Shown piece by piece: positions 1 through 6,534 of a stretch of 6,592 bases of DNA. The position numbers and the translations under genes are program-made. This DNA comes from JANQUM01 sp047630355. Its GTDB lineage: Bacteria > Bacteroidota > Bacteroidia > Cytophagales > Spirosomataceae. Location of the stretch: NCBI GenBank assembly GCA_047630355.1, contig JBLHXN010000168.1, positions 1-6,592 on the forward strand, in the 5' to 3' direction. Position 1 is the stretch's first letter. Each line of letters begins with the position of its first letter. The notes under the pieces are model-generated. The model made no database searches and had not been told where the DNA came from. It worked only from the letters and a program-made list of their open reading frames with translations.

Positions 1-1737
1 ATCATTGAAATCTCTCCCGAAATTCCTGAAATATTACCTTCAGGATTCACAATAACGGTGGATAATCTGTCGAGAGCAGAAGCTGTGCGGGTTTTCATTA
101 ATAAATCGGCTGATTTACCCACTGCCGAAATTGGTTTGGTGGCACAGTCAAAGGGCAGAATCTATTTTTCAGGTAAGGCAAAAATTAAAGAAAATACTTT
201 ATTTATAGAAATTCCTAAAAAGAACCTTCCGGCGGGCGTAACCCAACTCACACTCATTGATGATACGGGAAAACCACACTGCGAACGCCTCATTTACTTA
301 CAAGATAAAGAGCCTGTCTCGGCCGTATTTTCTGCTCAGAAAAAAGAGTTTGACTCCCGCGAATTGGTAGAACTCAAACTAAAAATAACTAATTCTGAAG
401 GGCTTCCGGTACAGGGCAACTTCTCTGTGGTGGTATCTGACACAAATCAGGTAAAGCACAAGCCAGACGAAGAGAACATATATTCGTACTTTAATTTATC
501 TTCCGAGGTGAACGGAACCGTTGAAAAGCCCAATCAGTATTTTCAAGACAAAGACAGCTACTCCACGATTAACCTTGATTTATTATTACTAACTCAAGGG
601 TGGCGACGTTTCACTTGGCGGGAATTAGCCGCCGGGAATTTACCAACGCCACGTAATTTTGTGGAAAGGGGTTTACAAATAAGAGGTGAAATAACCCGCA
701 GCGATGGCAAAATAATCAATAAGCCAATTGCCATTTCGCTGATGATAAAAGACTTAAAAAACGATGTCGCATTTCTCACCGCAGATGCCGACCCGAACGG
801 TTCTTTCCTCTTTCCTGACTTAGAAATACGCGACTCGGTCAAGATATTAATCCAAGCGGTTGCGGGAAGGAATCGTAGAAATACCTCCGTTTTTGTGGAT
901 TCTATTTCGTCCCCAAAAGTGCAAATCGTAAAAGTGCCGTACGCCGCTTTGGAGTTTGAAAATAACGACCTTGCCGAATACCTTCGCCGAACGAAAGATG
1001 CTCTTGAGTTAGAGCAAAAAATCAGAATGGACAAAGCCATTTTACTCGAAGAAGTTGTAGTTAAAGGAAAAAAAGAAAGCGATTATCGAGACGGGCGAGT
1101 GCTGTACAGTACTTCCGATGCAACAATTCAGGTAGCGGGGAACAGTAACTTCAACGGTTATATAAACGTCATTGACTTATTGCGGGGTCGGGTGGCTGGG
1201 GTGCAGGTTTTTGGTGGCATGATGGATCCAACGGTGGTTATCAGAGGAGCGGCAAATTTTTCGGGATTCGTTGAACCTCTATTTTTATTGGACGGGATGC
1301 CCGTTGATAAATCAACTATTTTGTCAATTTCCGTAATGGACGTAGACAGAATTGACGTTTTGAAAGGCCCTTCTGCGGCGATATACGGCTCACGGGGCGG
1401 TGGCGGTGTAATTTCCGTGCTTACAAAACAAGGGAACGAAGACTTTGACTGGAATCAGGAAGCCGCACCGGGAATTATCACTTTCACAAAACAAGGATAT
1501 TATACCGCCCGTAGTTTTTACTCTCCCCGCTACGATTTAGATTTACCAGAAAATTTACGACCCGATTACCGCTCGACAGTTTACTGGAACCCGACCGTCA
1601 TCACCGACGAGAAAGGCGAAGCCACGGTTTCGTTTTACACAACTGACGCCACAAATACGCAATTCAAGGTTCAACTTGAAGGATTAAATTACGCCGGAAA
1701 ACCCGTAGTAGGAAATTGGGCAATTGATGTTCGGTGA
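1..1737 (+). CDS. Macroglobulin-like/TonB plug-domain envelope protein, 3' part (5' end outside window)
   Basis: The frame is open from base 1, so the GTG at 58 is probably internal and the true start lies upstream; 578 residues are visible, numbered here from base 1. Residues ~105-165 (VSAVFSAQKKEF, then NFSVVVSD) look like an MG2/MG3-type beta-sandwich. The conserved block LLLLTQGWRRFTW is at ~194-206. A second Ig/carboxypeptidase-regulatory-like domain starts at ~224 (GLQIRGEITRSDGK). A TonB-receptor plug covers ~350-480, with EEVVVKG at 350, VIRGAAN, LLDGMPV at 429 and IDVLKGPSAAIYGSRGGGG at 451-469. The tail (TVYWNP at 526, then ITDEKGEATVSFYTTDA) resembles the strand motif of alpha-2-macroglobulin-family proteins. 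No outer-membrane barrel follows the plug. Known relatives are Bacteroidota envelope proteins annotated as 'TonB-dependent receptor plug domain-containing' or 'carboxypeptidase-like regulatory domain-containing'; their function is not established. Location at the outer membrane or in the periplasm is inferred, because the signal peptide is not visible. Confidence 0.85.
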   Translation: MIEISPEIPEILPSGFTITVDNLSRAEAVRVFINKSADLPTAEIGLVAQSKGRIYFSGKAKIKENTLFIEIPKKNLPAGVTQLTLIDDTGKPHCERLIYLQDKEPVSAVFSAQKKEFDSRELVELKLKITNSEGLPVQGNFSVVVSDTNQVKHKPDEENIYSYFNLSSEVNGTVEKPNQYFQDKDSYSTINLDLLLLTQGWRRFTWRELAAGNLPTPRNFVERGLQIRGEITRSDGKIINKPIAISLMIKDLKNDVAFLTADADPNGSFLFPDLEIRDSVKILIQAVAGRNRRNTSVFVDSISSPKVQIVKVPYAALEFENNDLAEYLRRTKDALELEQKIRMDKAILLEEVVVKGKKESDYRDGRVLYSTSDATIQVAGNSNFNGYINVIDLLRGRVAGVQVFGGMMDPTVVIRGAANFSGFVEPLFLLDGMPVDKSTILSISVMDVDRIDVLKGPSAAIYGSRGGGGVISVLTKQGNEDFDWNQEAAPGIITFTKQGYYTARSFYSPRYDLDLPENLRPDYRSTVYWNPTVITDEKGEATVSFYTTDATNTQFKVQLEGLNYAGKPVVGNWAIDVR

Positions 1738-1740
1738 TAT

Positions 1741-2322
1741 TCAATTATTCAGTTTCCCCATAAAAACGTTTACTTTCGGATTAATTGGGTTACCCGCAAT
1801 ACGGCGGAGTGTAACAATTTGCCCAGCGTGCCAAACAGCATCTGCAATTTGCCCGTTAATTAAATTCCAAAACGGAAAACGGCTCTCGCTATCGCCACGT
1901 TTAAATACCACCTCCATCTCCTTCATATCTGTATCAGTACTTTCACGAAGTATGTTTGCCGCCTGATACAAATTTTGCAATGTCTGCGTCCGAATTTCCT
2001 GAAAAGTTTTTTCACCATATTCCACACTAACTATTGGCTCTTTTGATACAGTTCTTAGTATGCCGTTAGACAAATCACGAACGTGTCGGTACGTGTCGCC
2101 AATCGTGCGGGCTTCGTCAGTTCCTTGCATATCCATGTCTGCTTCGTTCAATCCTTCCGTTGCCCAATAAAATCGAAAACCGAGTCCGTCAATCATGCGT
2201 GCCGTGACCGTAGCGGCAGTATATTCAGTGGGATGTTCAGGAATTGTGGCGTACGGTAGCGTTTGTCCAGTAGCGGTCATAGTGAATAGAAAAGCAGCGA
2301 AAAATTTAAAAGCTTTGTTCAT
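1741..2322 (-). CDS. Exported DinB-fold protein (DinB superfamily, metal site altered)
   Basis: This 193-residue protein is read from the ATG at 2322-2320. A TTG 10 codons upstream is rejected: it would put MLLLTTKKPQ ahead of a good signal peptide and would overlap the -7 element. Residues 1-20 (MNKAFKFFAAFLFTMTATGQ) have a charged start and a hydrophobic core, so export is likely. The mature part matches the DinB four-helix pattern: ARMIDGLGFRFYWATEGL at 41-58, TYRHVRDL with H80, and DAVWHAGQIVTLRRIAGNP at 161-179 with H165. DinB metal sites usually have one His in an early helix plus an HxxxH pair. Here the first position of that pair is D161, so only two of the three His are present. Related proteins include thiol-dependent S-transferases (bacillithiol, mycothiol), but no substrate can be assigned. 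It converges on the plug-domain gene with 3 bp between stops and diverges from another DinB-fold gene. Confidence 0.8.
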   Translation of the reverse strand: MNKAFKFFAAFLFTMTATGQTLPYATIPEHPTEYTAATVTARMIDGLGFRFYWATEGLNEADMDMQGTDEARTIGDTYRHVRDLSNGILRTVSKEPIVSVEYGEKTFQEIRTQTLQNLYQAANILRESTDTDMKEMEVVFKRGDSESRFPFWNLINGQIADAVWHAGQIVTLRRIAGNPINPKVNVFMGKLNN

Positions 2323-2332
2323 TTGGGGTTTT

Positions 2333-2367
2333 TTTGTAGTCAAAAGTAGCAAGAATACTTAACTTCG
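2333..2367 (+). promoter_or_regulatory. Possible promoter for the DUF1572/DinB gene
   Basis: TTTG at 2333-2336 and TAACTTCG at 2360-2367 are separated by 23 bases, the upper limit of the Bacteroidota spacing. The -7 element has one mismatch to TAnnTTTG. It would start transcription about 30 bases before the ATG at 2403. It overlaps the minus-strand -7 element, so the two divergent genes may share one compact control region. Confidence 0.3.
2341..2348 (-). promoter_or_regulatory. Bacteroidota-type -7 element for the exported DinB-fold gene
   Basis: Read on the minus strand this is TACTTTTG, an exact match to the TAnnTTTG -7 consensus of Bacteroidota sigma factors. It lies about 18 bases ahead of the ATG at 2322 and implies a very short leader. 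The -33 position shows only TTA, 22 bases upstream, in place of TTG, so the promoter is incomplete at that end. Confidence 0.4.
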
Positions 2368-2402
2368 CTGTAAGAGAAACGATTCGCTTTTCACAAAAGA
2401 AT

Positions 2403-2978
2403 ATGGATAAAATAAGCAAAAATGTGATAATCGAAGCTTTCCAAAAGCAATTCGTATATTACAAACGACTTGGTGAACAGACAATTCAGAAACTCACAGA
2501 CAAACAATTGCTTTGGCAAGCCAGCGAAGGTTCAAACAGCATCACGATGATTGTGAATCACGTGGTGGGAAATCAACTCTCACGATTTACCGATTTTTTA
2601 ACCTCCGACGGCGAAAAACCGTGGCGAAACCGAGACGCTGAATTTGAGGAAATTTTGTGGACGAAAGAAGAAGTTTTAAAACATTGGGAAACGGGTTGGA
2701 CCTGTTTATTTACCGCTCTTAATCCACTTACAGAAAATGACCTGAATAAAGTAGTTTACATCCGAAACATCGGCCATACCGTTTTTGAAGCCTTGACCCG
2801 ACAACTGGCACACTACGCTTCCCACGTTGGACAAATTGTTTTCGTTGGCAAAATATTGCGGGGAAATGAATGGATTTCTCTTTCTATTCCTAAAGGGAAT
2901 TCTGAACAATACAATGCCGATAAATTCAATAAACCCAAAGTTCGTGGTCACTTCACAGACGAGTATTTGAAACCTTAA
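2403..2978 (+). CDS. DUF1572-type DinB-fold protein, predicted cytoplasmic
   Basis: This is a complete 191-residue protein with no signal peptide or membrane segment. The DinB four-helix pattern is clear: an N-terminal helix (IIEAFQKQFVYYKRLGEQTI), then SITMIVNHVVGN with H53, a central helix around residues 88-107 (KEEVLKHWETGW), and LTRQLAHYASHVGQIVFVGK at 131-150 with H137 and H141. H53, H137 and H141 form the expected metal-binding triad. The tail WISLSIPKGNSEQYN (157-171) is the signature that points to the DUF1572 subfamily. Members are often annotated as DinB or damage-inducible-like proteins, but their reaction is generally unknown; some DinB-superfamily enzymes are metal-dependent thiol transferases. 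The start is the first ATG, in an A-rich context without a Shine-Dalgarno sequence. It is divergent from a second, exported DinB-fold gene. Confidence 0.88.
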   Translation: MDKISKNVIIEAFQKQFVYYKRLGEQTIQKLTDKQLLWQASEGSNSITMIVNHVVGNQLSRFTDFLTSDGEKPWRNRDAEFEEILWTKEEVLKHWETGWTCLFTALNPLTENDLNKVVYIRNIGHTVFEALTRQLAHYASHVGQIVFVGKILRGNEWISLSIPKGNSEQYNADKFNKPKVRGHFTDEYLKP

Positions 2979-3187
2979 CTCACTCCACGATTAATTCATT
3001 AGTGAAAATTCAGGGTTGCATTTTGTACAATTACCATTCGGGTTTGAAGTATTTATACAACAGGTACTTTGTAAAGTTTAGCTGCGGATTATAGGCCAGA
3101 ATCGCTTATATTGCCGTCGGACCTTTACCAAATGTTCTATTGATTAAAAATATCAACTCCTACCCCTGACTTACTAATTCCTAAAAC
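2979..3187. other. Intergenic stretch, 209 bp, no gene seen
   Basis: No convincing coding frame or RNA gene is visible. It contains a short inverted repeat (ACTTTGTAAAGT, 3066-3077) and a possible promoter, listed separately. No clear intrinsic terminator follows the DUF1572 gene. Confidence 0.6.
3043..3071 (+). promoter_or_regulatory. Possible promoter upstream of the thioesterase gene
   Basis: TTTG at 3043-3046 is followed after 18 bases by TACTTTG at 3065-3071. That is one base shorter than the TAnnTTTG consensus. It would give a leader of about 110 bases before the ATG at 3188. The small inverted repeat ACTTTGTAAAGT overlaps the -7 region and could be a regulator site or chance. Confidence 0.28.
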
Positions 3188-3604
3188 ATGTTTACTTTCG
3201 ATTATGAATACCGCGTTCGCTACGCCGACGTTGACCAAATGGGCTATATGTACTACGGAAACTACGCACGCCTTTACGAAATTGGGCGGGTAGAAGCCCT
3301 CCGCGATTTGGGTTTGAGCTACAAAAATATGGAAGAAGATGGCGTGATGATGCCCGTTTATGACAACTATTCCCGGTTTATCCAACCAACCAAATACGAC
3401 GAATTGCTGACCATCCGGGTAGTGGTGGAAGAAATGCCCAAGACCCGTTTTAAATTCAAGTACGAAATACTAAACGAAGAACAAAAAAAAGTACACACCG
3501 GAGAAACTACTTTGGTATTTATCAATATGAAAACCAATCGTTTGACCACTTGCCCCGAAGCAATTACGAACCTTTTACAACCGTTTTTAACCGATAAATT
3601 GTAA
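3188..3604 (+). CDS. Acyl-CoA thioesterase, 4HBT/YbgC-type hotdog protein
   Basis: This 138-residue protein has the full length of the single-hotdog 4-hydroxybenzoyl-CoA thioesterase/YbgC family, which hydrolyses acyl-CoA thioesters in the cytoplasm. The N-terminal signature is VRYADVDQMGYMYYGNYARL, with D16 aligning to the catalytic Asp of the family (the second Asp of the DxD pair), followed by YEIGRVEALRDLGLSY on the central helix. The hotdog strands follow: the MMPVYDNYSRFIQPTKYDE region, then LTIRVVVEEMPKTRFKFKYEI and GETTLVFINMKTNRLTTCP. Substrate chain length cannot be read from the sequence. There is no tol-pal operon next to it, unlike ybgC of enterobacteria, so a Tol-linked role is not supported here. 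It lies 49 bp before the YihY-family gene on the same strand and may be co-transcribed with it. Confidence 0.92.
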   Translation: MFTFDYEYRVRYADVDQMGYMYYGNYARLYEIGRVEALRDLGLSYKNMEEDGVMMPVYDNYSRFIQPTKYDELLTIRVVVEEMPKTRFKFKYEILNEEQKKVHTGETTLVFINMKTNRLTTCPEAITNLLQPFLTDKL

Positions 3605-3605
3605 A

Positions 3606-3637
3606 TTTGCTTTGAGCTGAATTGCTGCTATTCTTTG
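3606..3637 (+). promoter_or_regulatory. Possible promoter for the YihY-family gene
   Basis: TTTG at 3606-3609, then 19 bases, then TATTCTTTG at 3629-3637, which has one base more than the TAnnTTTG consensus. A separate exact match, TAAATTTG at 3602-3609, overlaps the thioesterase stop codon but has no -33 partner. Either could give the downstream gene its own start, so the two genes need not be a strict operon. Confidence 0.25.
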
Positions 3638-3653
3638 CACGAAAATACGTTTT

Positions 3654-4577
3654 ATGATAAATGTAACTAACTTAAAACCTGTAAAAGCTTTTGAGAAATT
3701 TTTGAGAAAGGTGTACCTCTGGAACACCACCGTGTCGCTTTACTTGGTTTTAAGCATTCTTTGGAAGAAAATAATCACGCTTGATATTGACCAGCGGGCA
3801 GCGGCAGTTTCGTTTAGTTTTATGCTCGCCGTTTTTCCGGGAATCATCTTTCTCTTTACGCTCATTCCGTTTATCCCAATAGACAACCTTGACGGTAAAA
3901 TCATGGACTACCTGAAAGAGATTTTTCCTCGCCGGATTTACAGTACCGTTGCCTCAACCATCGAAGAAATTGTCAGCCGCAAACGGAGCGACATTCTTTC
4001 CTTTGGTTTTTTGTTTACCATGTTTGCCGCCACAAACGGCATGATTGCCCTCATGCGGGCTTTCAACATCGTTTTGGACGAGAAGGAAAAACGCTCCTTT
4101 CTCAAAGCTCGTTTTCTCAGTTTAACATTGACCGTACTTTTGGTTATTTTACTAGTCTCGGCGGTAGTTATTCTGATTGTTGGAAACCTACTGATACATT
4201 TTCTCTTTGATAAAGGATTTCTCGACGAAAACGTGATTTATTACCTACTCGAAGTAGTTCGCTACTTGTCTATCTTCTTTATCTTCAGTTTGGGAATTGG
4301 CGTAATTTATTATTTTGGTCCAGCGGTAATACACCGATTTCCTTTGATAAGTGTTGGCTCAATATTCGCTTCGGTTATGTGCATTATTGCCACAAACCTT
4401 TTCTCCTTTTACTTAGTAAATTTCGCTTCGTATAATCGGCTGTACGGCTCCATTGGCACATTTATCGGTTTAATGGTTTGGATTTATCTCATTTCGTTAA
4501 TTATTATACTGGGTTTTGAAGTAAATATCAGCGTGAGGGATGCGTTGGAAGAAGCGGGTAAAGAAGATGATAAATGA
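3654..4577 (+). CDS. YihY/BrkB-family inner-membrane protein
   Basis: The protein has 307 residues, normal for the YihY/virulence factor BrkB family (UPF0761). About six hydrophobic segments are visible, near residues 48-78, 115-137, 153-185, 200-222, 230-256 and 265-293. Family hallmarks include the DQRAAAVSFSFMLAVFPGII block at 46-65, the short region around FGPAVIHRFP (221-230), and SYNRLYGSIGTFIGLMVWIY (259-278) followed by an ILGFEVN-type end to the last helix. The C-terminus is a short charged tail (EEAGKEDDK). The family was once annotated as ribonuclease BN by mistake; that activity belongs to another protein. The BrkB name comes from Bordetella serum resistance. The transport or structural role is unknown, so no function is claimed. 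It follows the thioesterase gene by 49 bp, and a hairpin terminator adjoins its stop codon. Confidence 0.92.
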   Translation: MINVTNLKPVKAFEKFLRKVYLWNTTVSLYLVLSILWKKIITLDIDQRAAAVSFSFMLAVFPGIIFLFTLIPFIPIDNLDGKIMDYLKEIFPRRIYSTVASTIEEIVSRKRSDILSFGFLFTMFAATNGMIALMRAFNIVLDEKEKRSFLKARFLSLTLTVLLVILLVSAVVILIVGNLLIHFLFDKGFLDENVIYYLLEVVRYLSIFFIFSLGIGVIYYFGPAVIHRFPLISVGSIFASVMCIIATNLFSFYLVNFASYNRLYGSIGTFIGLMVWIYLISLIIILGFEVNISVRDALEEAGKEDDK

Positions 4578-4612
4578 AAAACGCCGTAGCAATCTCGTGC
4601 CAACGGCGTTTT
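4578..4612 (+). terminator. Intrinsic terminator after the YihY-family gene
   Basis: AAAACGCCGT (4578-4587) and ACGGCGTTTT (4603-4612) form a perfect 10-bp stem around a 15-base loop, within which GCA and TGC (4589-4591, 4598-4600) can also pair. The stem begins on the base after the TGA stop. The T run lies in the 3' arm and the A run in the 5' arm, so it could also stop transcription coming from the opposite direction. Confidence 0.75.
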
Positions 4613-4832
4613 CGTATAAACCCTAACCCATAAAAATCTTTTGTCTGTAATAACACTTAGACTATTTCAAACTTTGTGCCAAAAAGTTTGTACAACTAAC
4701 TGATTATAAATAAACAACGTATTATTTCACCCTTTTAAGGAAATCAAACGGCTAAATTGAGGAAGAACCTATGTTTCAAAAACATAATCCTTAATTTTGC
4801 GGCTTCTTCACCGAAAAGCAATATTAGAATAC
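4613..4832. other. AT-rich leader region upstream of the glycyl-tRNA synthetase gene
   Basis: No reading frame of note is seen. Two small inverted repeats are present: CAAACTTT/AAAGTTTG (4668-4675 and 4683-4690, 7-base loop) and ATGTTT/AAACAT (4771-4776 and 4780-4785, 3-base loop). No T-box or glycine riboswitch pattern could be recognised, and the probable transcription start leaves only about 27 bases of leader. Confidence 0.5.
4770..4799 (+). promoter_or_regulatory. Likely promoter of the glycyl-tRNA synthetase gene
   Basis: TAATTTTG at 4792-4799 matches the Bacteroidota -7 consensus TAnnTTTG exactly. TATG at 4770-4773, 18 bases upstream, is one mismatch from the TTTG -33 element. The ATG at 4833 would lie about 27 bases after the start of transcription. 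This also argues against the TTG at 4797 as start codon, since it lies inside the -7 element. Confidence 0.5.
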
Positions 4833-6323
4833 ATGAACATCGAAACGCAACCAAAGACCCTCCAAGACATAATTAGTCACGCTAAAGAATACGGTTTCGT
4901 ATTCCCATCTTCCGAAATTTATGACGGGCTGCAAGCCGTGTATGACTACGGACAAAACGGCGTAGAATTAAAGAATAACCTGAAAGCAGCGTGGTGGAAA
5001 GCCATGACGCAACTGAATGATAATATCGTAGGAATTGATTCGTCGATCTTCATGCACTCCACTACCTGGGAAGCATCCGGGCACGTAGACGGCTTTAACG
5101 ACCCGATGATTGACAACAAAGACAGTAAAAAGCGTTACCGAGCTGATCAATTATTAGAAGGTAAAGCCGAAGAGTACACGTTAAACGGCGACAAAGAAAA
5201 GGGCGATGCTCTCTTGCAAGAAATGGGACATTTGCTCGGCAAAGAAGACCTCGGAGCCGTGCGGGAACTCATCATATCGGAAGATATAAAATGTCCGGTT
5301 TCGGGAACAACTAATTGGACCGAAGTTCGTCAATTTAATCTGATGTTTTCTACCCAAGTTGGCTCGGTAGCGGAAGATTCAAGTACAATTTATTTACGCC
5401 CTGAAACCGCACAAGGAATTTTTGTAAACTTTCTGAACGTACAAAAAACCGGACGGATGAAAGTTCCTTTTGGAATTGCCCAAATTGGAAAGGCGTTTAG
5501 AAACGAAATTGTGGCACGCCAGTTTATATTCCGAATGCGGGAATTTGAACAAATGGAAATGCAATACTTCGTGCGTCCGGGTTCACAAAAGGAATGGTAC
5601 GAAAAATGGAGAGATACCCGTTTAAAGTTTCACAAAGCAATTGGTTTGCCCGCTGATAAACTGAGCTTCCACATTCACGAAAAGTTAGCTCATTACGCTG
5701 ACGCCGCCGTGGATATTGAGTATCAATTCCCATTCGGTTTTCGTGAAATTGAAGGAATCCACAGCCGCACAGATTTCGACCTTCGTCGTCATCAAGAGTT
5801 CTCGAAAAAGAAAATGCAATACTTTGATTCCGAAATAAATCCTGAAACCGGAAAGCCATTCGGAAACTACGTGCCGTACGTAGTAGAAACTTCTGTTGGA
5901 GCCGACCGTTTGTTTTTAGCCGCTTTCAGTGAAGCGTTCACCAAAGAGACCATCACCGATGGCGACAAAGTAAAAGAACGAACTTACCTGAAATTCCATC
6001 CGGCACTTGCTCCAATCAAAGCGGCAATTTTACCATTGGTTAAGAAGGACGGTTTACCCGAAATAGCGGAAGAGATTGCAAAATCGTTGAAGTCGTCGTT
6101 CAAGACAGTATTTGACGAGAGTGCCGCCATTGGAAAGCGTTACACCCGCCAAGATTTGATCGGAACGCCGTTTTGCATTGCCGTTGACTTTGAAACCAAA
6201 GAAGATAACTGCGTAACCATTCGTCACCGTGACTCTACCGAACAAGAGCGGGTTCCGGTTTCAGAATTGAAAGAACGTATCAGCAAGGCTGTTGCCGTTG
6301 AACGAATTTTGGAGGAAATTTGA
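4833..6323 (+). CDS. glyS: Glycyl-tRNA synthetase, dimeric (alpha2) class II type
   Basis: The enzyme attaches glycine to tRNA-Gly in the cytoplasm using ATP. The chosen ATG gives 496 residues, the usual size for the single-chain bacterial form; an upstream TTG (4797) would add 12 atypical residues and sits in the promoter. Class II features are clear. The N-terminal part has FVFPSSEIYDGLQAVYDYG (22-40) and WWKAM. LRPETAQGIFVNF is at 188-200. Motif 2 is PFGIAQIGKAFRNEI (212-226), followed by FRMREFEQMEMQYF (233-246). SRTDFDLRRH is at 311-320. Motif 3 is YVPYVVETSVGADRLFLA (346-363). A C-terminal anticodon-binding domain runs from FHPALAPIKAAILPL (388-402) through KRYTRQDLIGTPFCIAVDFE to TIRHRD. 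CPVSGTTNWTEVRQFNLMF (154-172) keeps only one Cys, so no full Cys zinc site is seen there. No glyQ/glyS two-subunit arrangement is present. It appears monocistronic. Confidence 0.97.
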   Translation: MNIETQPKTLQDIISHAKEYGFVFPSSEIYDGLQAVYDYGQNGVELKNNLKAAWWKAMTQLNDNIVGIDSSIFMHSTTWEASGHVDGFNDPMIDNKDSKKRYRADQLLEGKAEEYTLNGDKEKGDALLQEMGHLLGKEDLGAVRELIISEDIKCPVSGTTNWTEVRQFNLMFSTQVGSVAEDSSTIYLRPETAQGIFVNFLNVQKTGRMKVPFGIAQIGKAFRNEIVARQFIFRMREFEQMEMQYFVRPGSQKEWYEKWRDTRLKFHKAIGLPADKLSFHIHEKLAHYADAAVDIEYQFPFGFREIEGIHSRTDFDLRRHQEFSKKKMQYFDSEINPETGKPFGNYVPYVVETSVGADRLFLAAFSEAFTKETITDGDKVKERTYLKFHPALAPIKAAILPLVKKDGLPEIAEEIAKSLKSSFKTVFDESAAIGKRYTRQDLIGTPFCIAVDFETKEDNCVTIRHRDSTEQERVPVSELKERISKAVAVERILEEI

Positions 6324-6389
6324 GAATAGCTTTTAGGAAAACTTACCCAGAACGCAAAGGTTCAGAGACTGACGAAAGCTTTCATTTCA
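6324..6389. other. Spacer between glyS and the repeat/IS end
   Basis: No gene is seen. GAAAGCTTTC (6374-6383) is a 10-base palindrome without a loop. No strong intrinsic terminator directly follows glyS, so the hairpins further right, especially the one at 6448-6468 that is followed by TTTT, may serve that role. Confidence 0.4.
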
Positions 6390-6408
6390 GTAGCTCCATC
6401 GGAGCTAC
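6390..6408. repeat. Hairpin 1: 8-bp perfect stem
   Basis: GTAGCTCC (6390-6397) and GGAGCTAC (6401-6408) pair perfectly around the 3-base loop ATC. It is the most GC-rich and tightest of the three hairpins and is the likeliest outer recognition structure of the element. Confidence 0.7.
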
Positions 6409-6447
6409 ATATATTTGTAGTAAAGCAATCCCCGATCTAATAAACCG

Positions 6448-6468
6448 CTATGGACTAAAAATCCATAG
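6448..6468. repeat. Hairpin 2: 7-bp perfect stem
   Basis: CTATGGA (6448-6454) and TCCATAG (6462-6468) pair around a 7-base A-rich loop. On the plus strand the stem is followed by TTTT, so it could double as a weak terminator for glyS. Confidence 0.6.
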
Positions 6469-6476
6469 TTTTCGTT

Positions 6477-6491
6477 CAGACTGAAAGTCTG
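6477..6491. repeat. Hairpin 3: 6-bp perfect stem
   Basis: CAGACT (6477-6482) and AGTCTG (6486-6491) pair around the loop GAA. It lies one base beyond a reverse-strand TAA (6495-6493) that may have been the original transposase stop codon. Confidence 0.6.
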
Positions 6492-6534
6492 CTTATTCTA
6501 CGATGAAATTCGTGTTGCTATTGTCATCAGGTTT

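Noticed and set aside
594..1040. 148-codon reverse-strand frame inside the plug-domain gene
   Set aside because: It lies wholly within a well-supported coding region, and its Ser/Arg/Ile-rich product has no recognisable domain, as expected of a shadow frame.
1724..1966. 80-codon plus-strand frame overlapping the exported DinB-fold gene
   Set aside because: It lies antisense to a clear coding region and shows no family resemblance.
2323..2352. TTG start 10 codons upstream of the exported DinB-fold protein
   Set aside because: It would overlap the exact -7 match at 2341-2348 and place atypical residues ahead of a standard signal peptide.
3139..3155. Near-palindrome TTGAT...ATCAA upstream of the thioesterase gene
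   Set aside because: It is only a 5-bp AT-rich stem, within chance expectation for this composition.
3022..4695. The 9-mer TTTGTACAA occurring in two intergenic regions (3022-3030 and 4687-4695)
   Set aside because: Many 9-base matches are expected by chance in a window of this size, and the flanking bases do not match.
4797..4832. TTG start giving glyS 12 extra N-terminal residues
   Set aside because: The TTG lies within the TAATTTTG -7 element, and the ATG at 4833 gives the normal family length and N-terminus.
6388..6483. Plus-strand open stretch reading SSIGATYICSKAIPDL and on to FRSD before a TGA
   Set aside because: It has no start codon, its composition follows the hairpin repeat, and such frames arise inside dispersed repeats. 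It is not supported as a gene.
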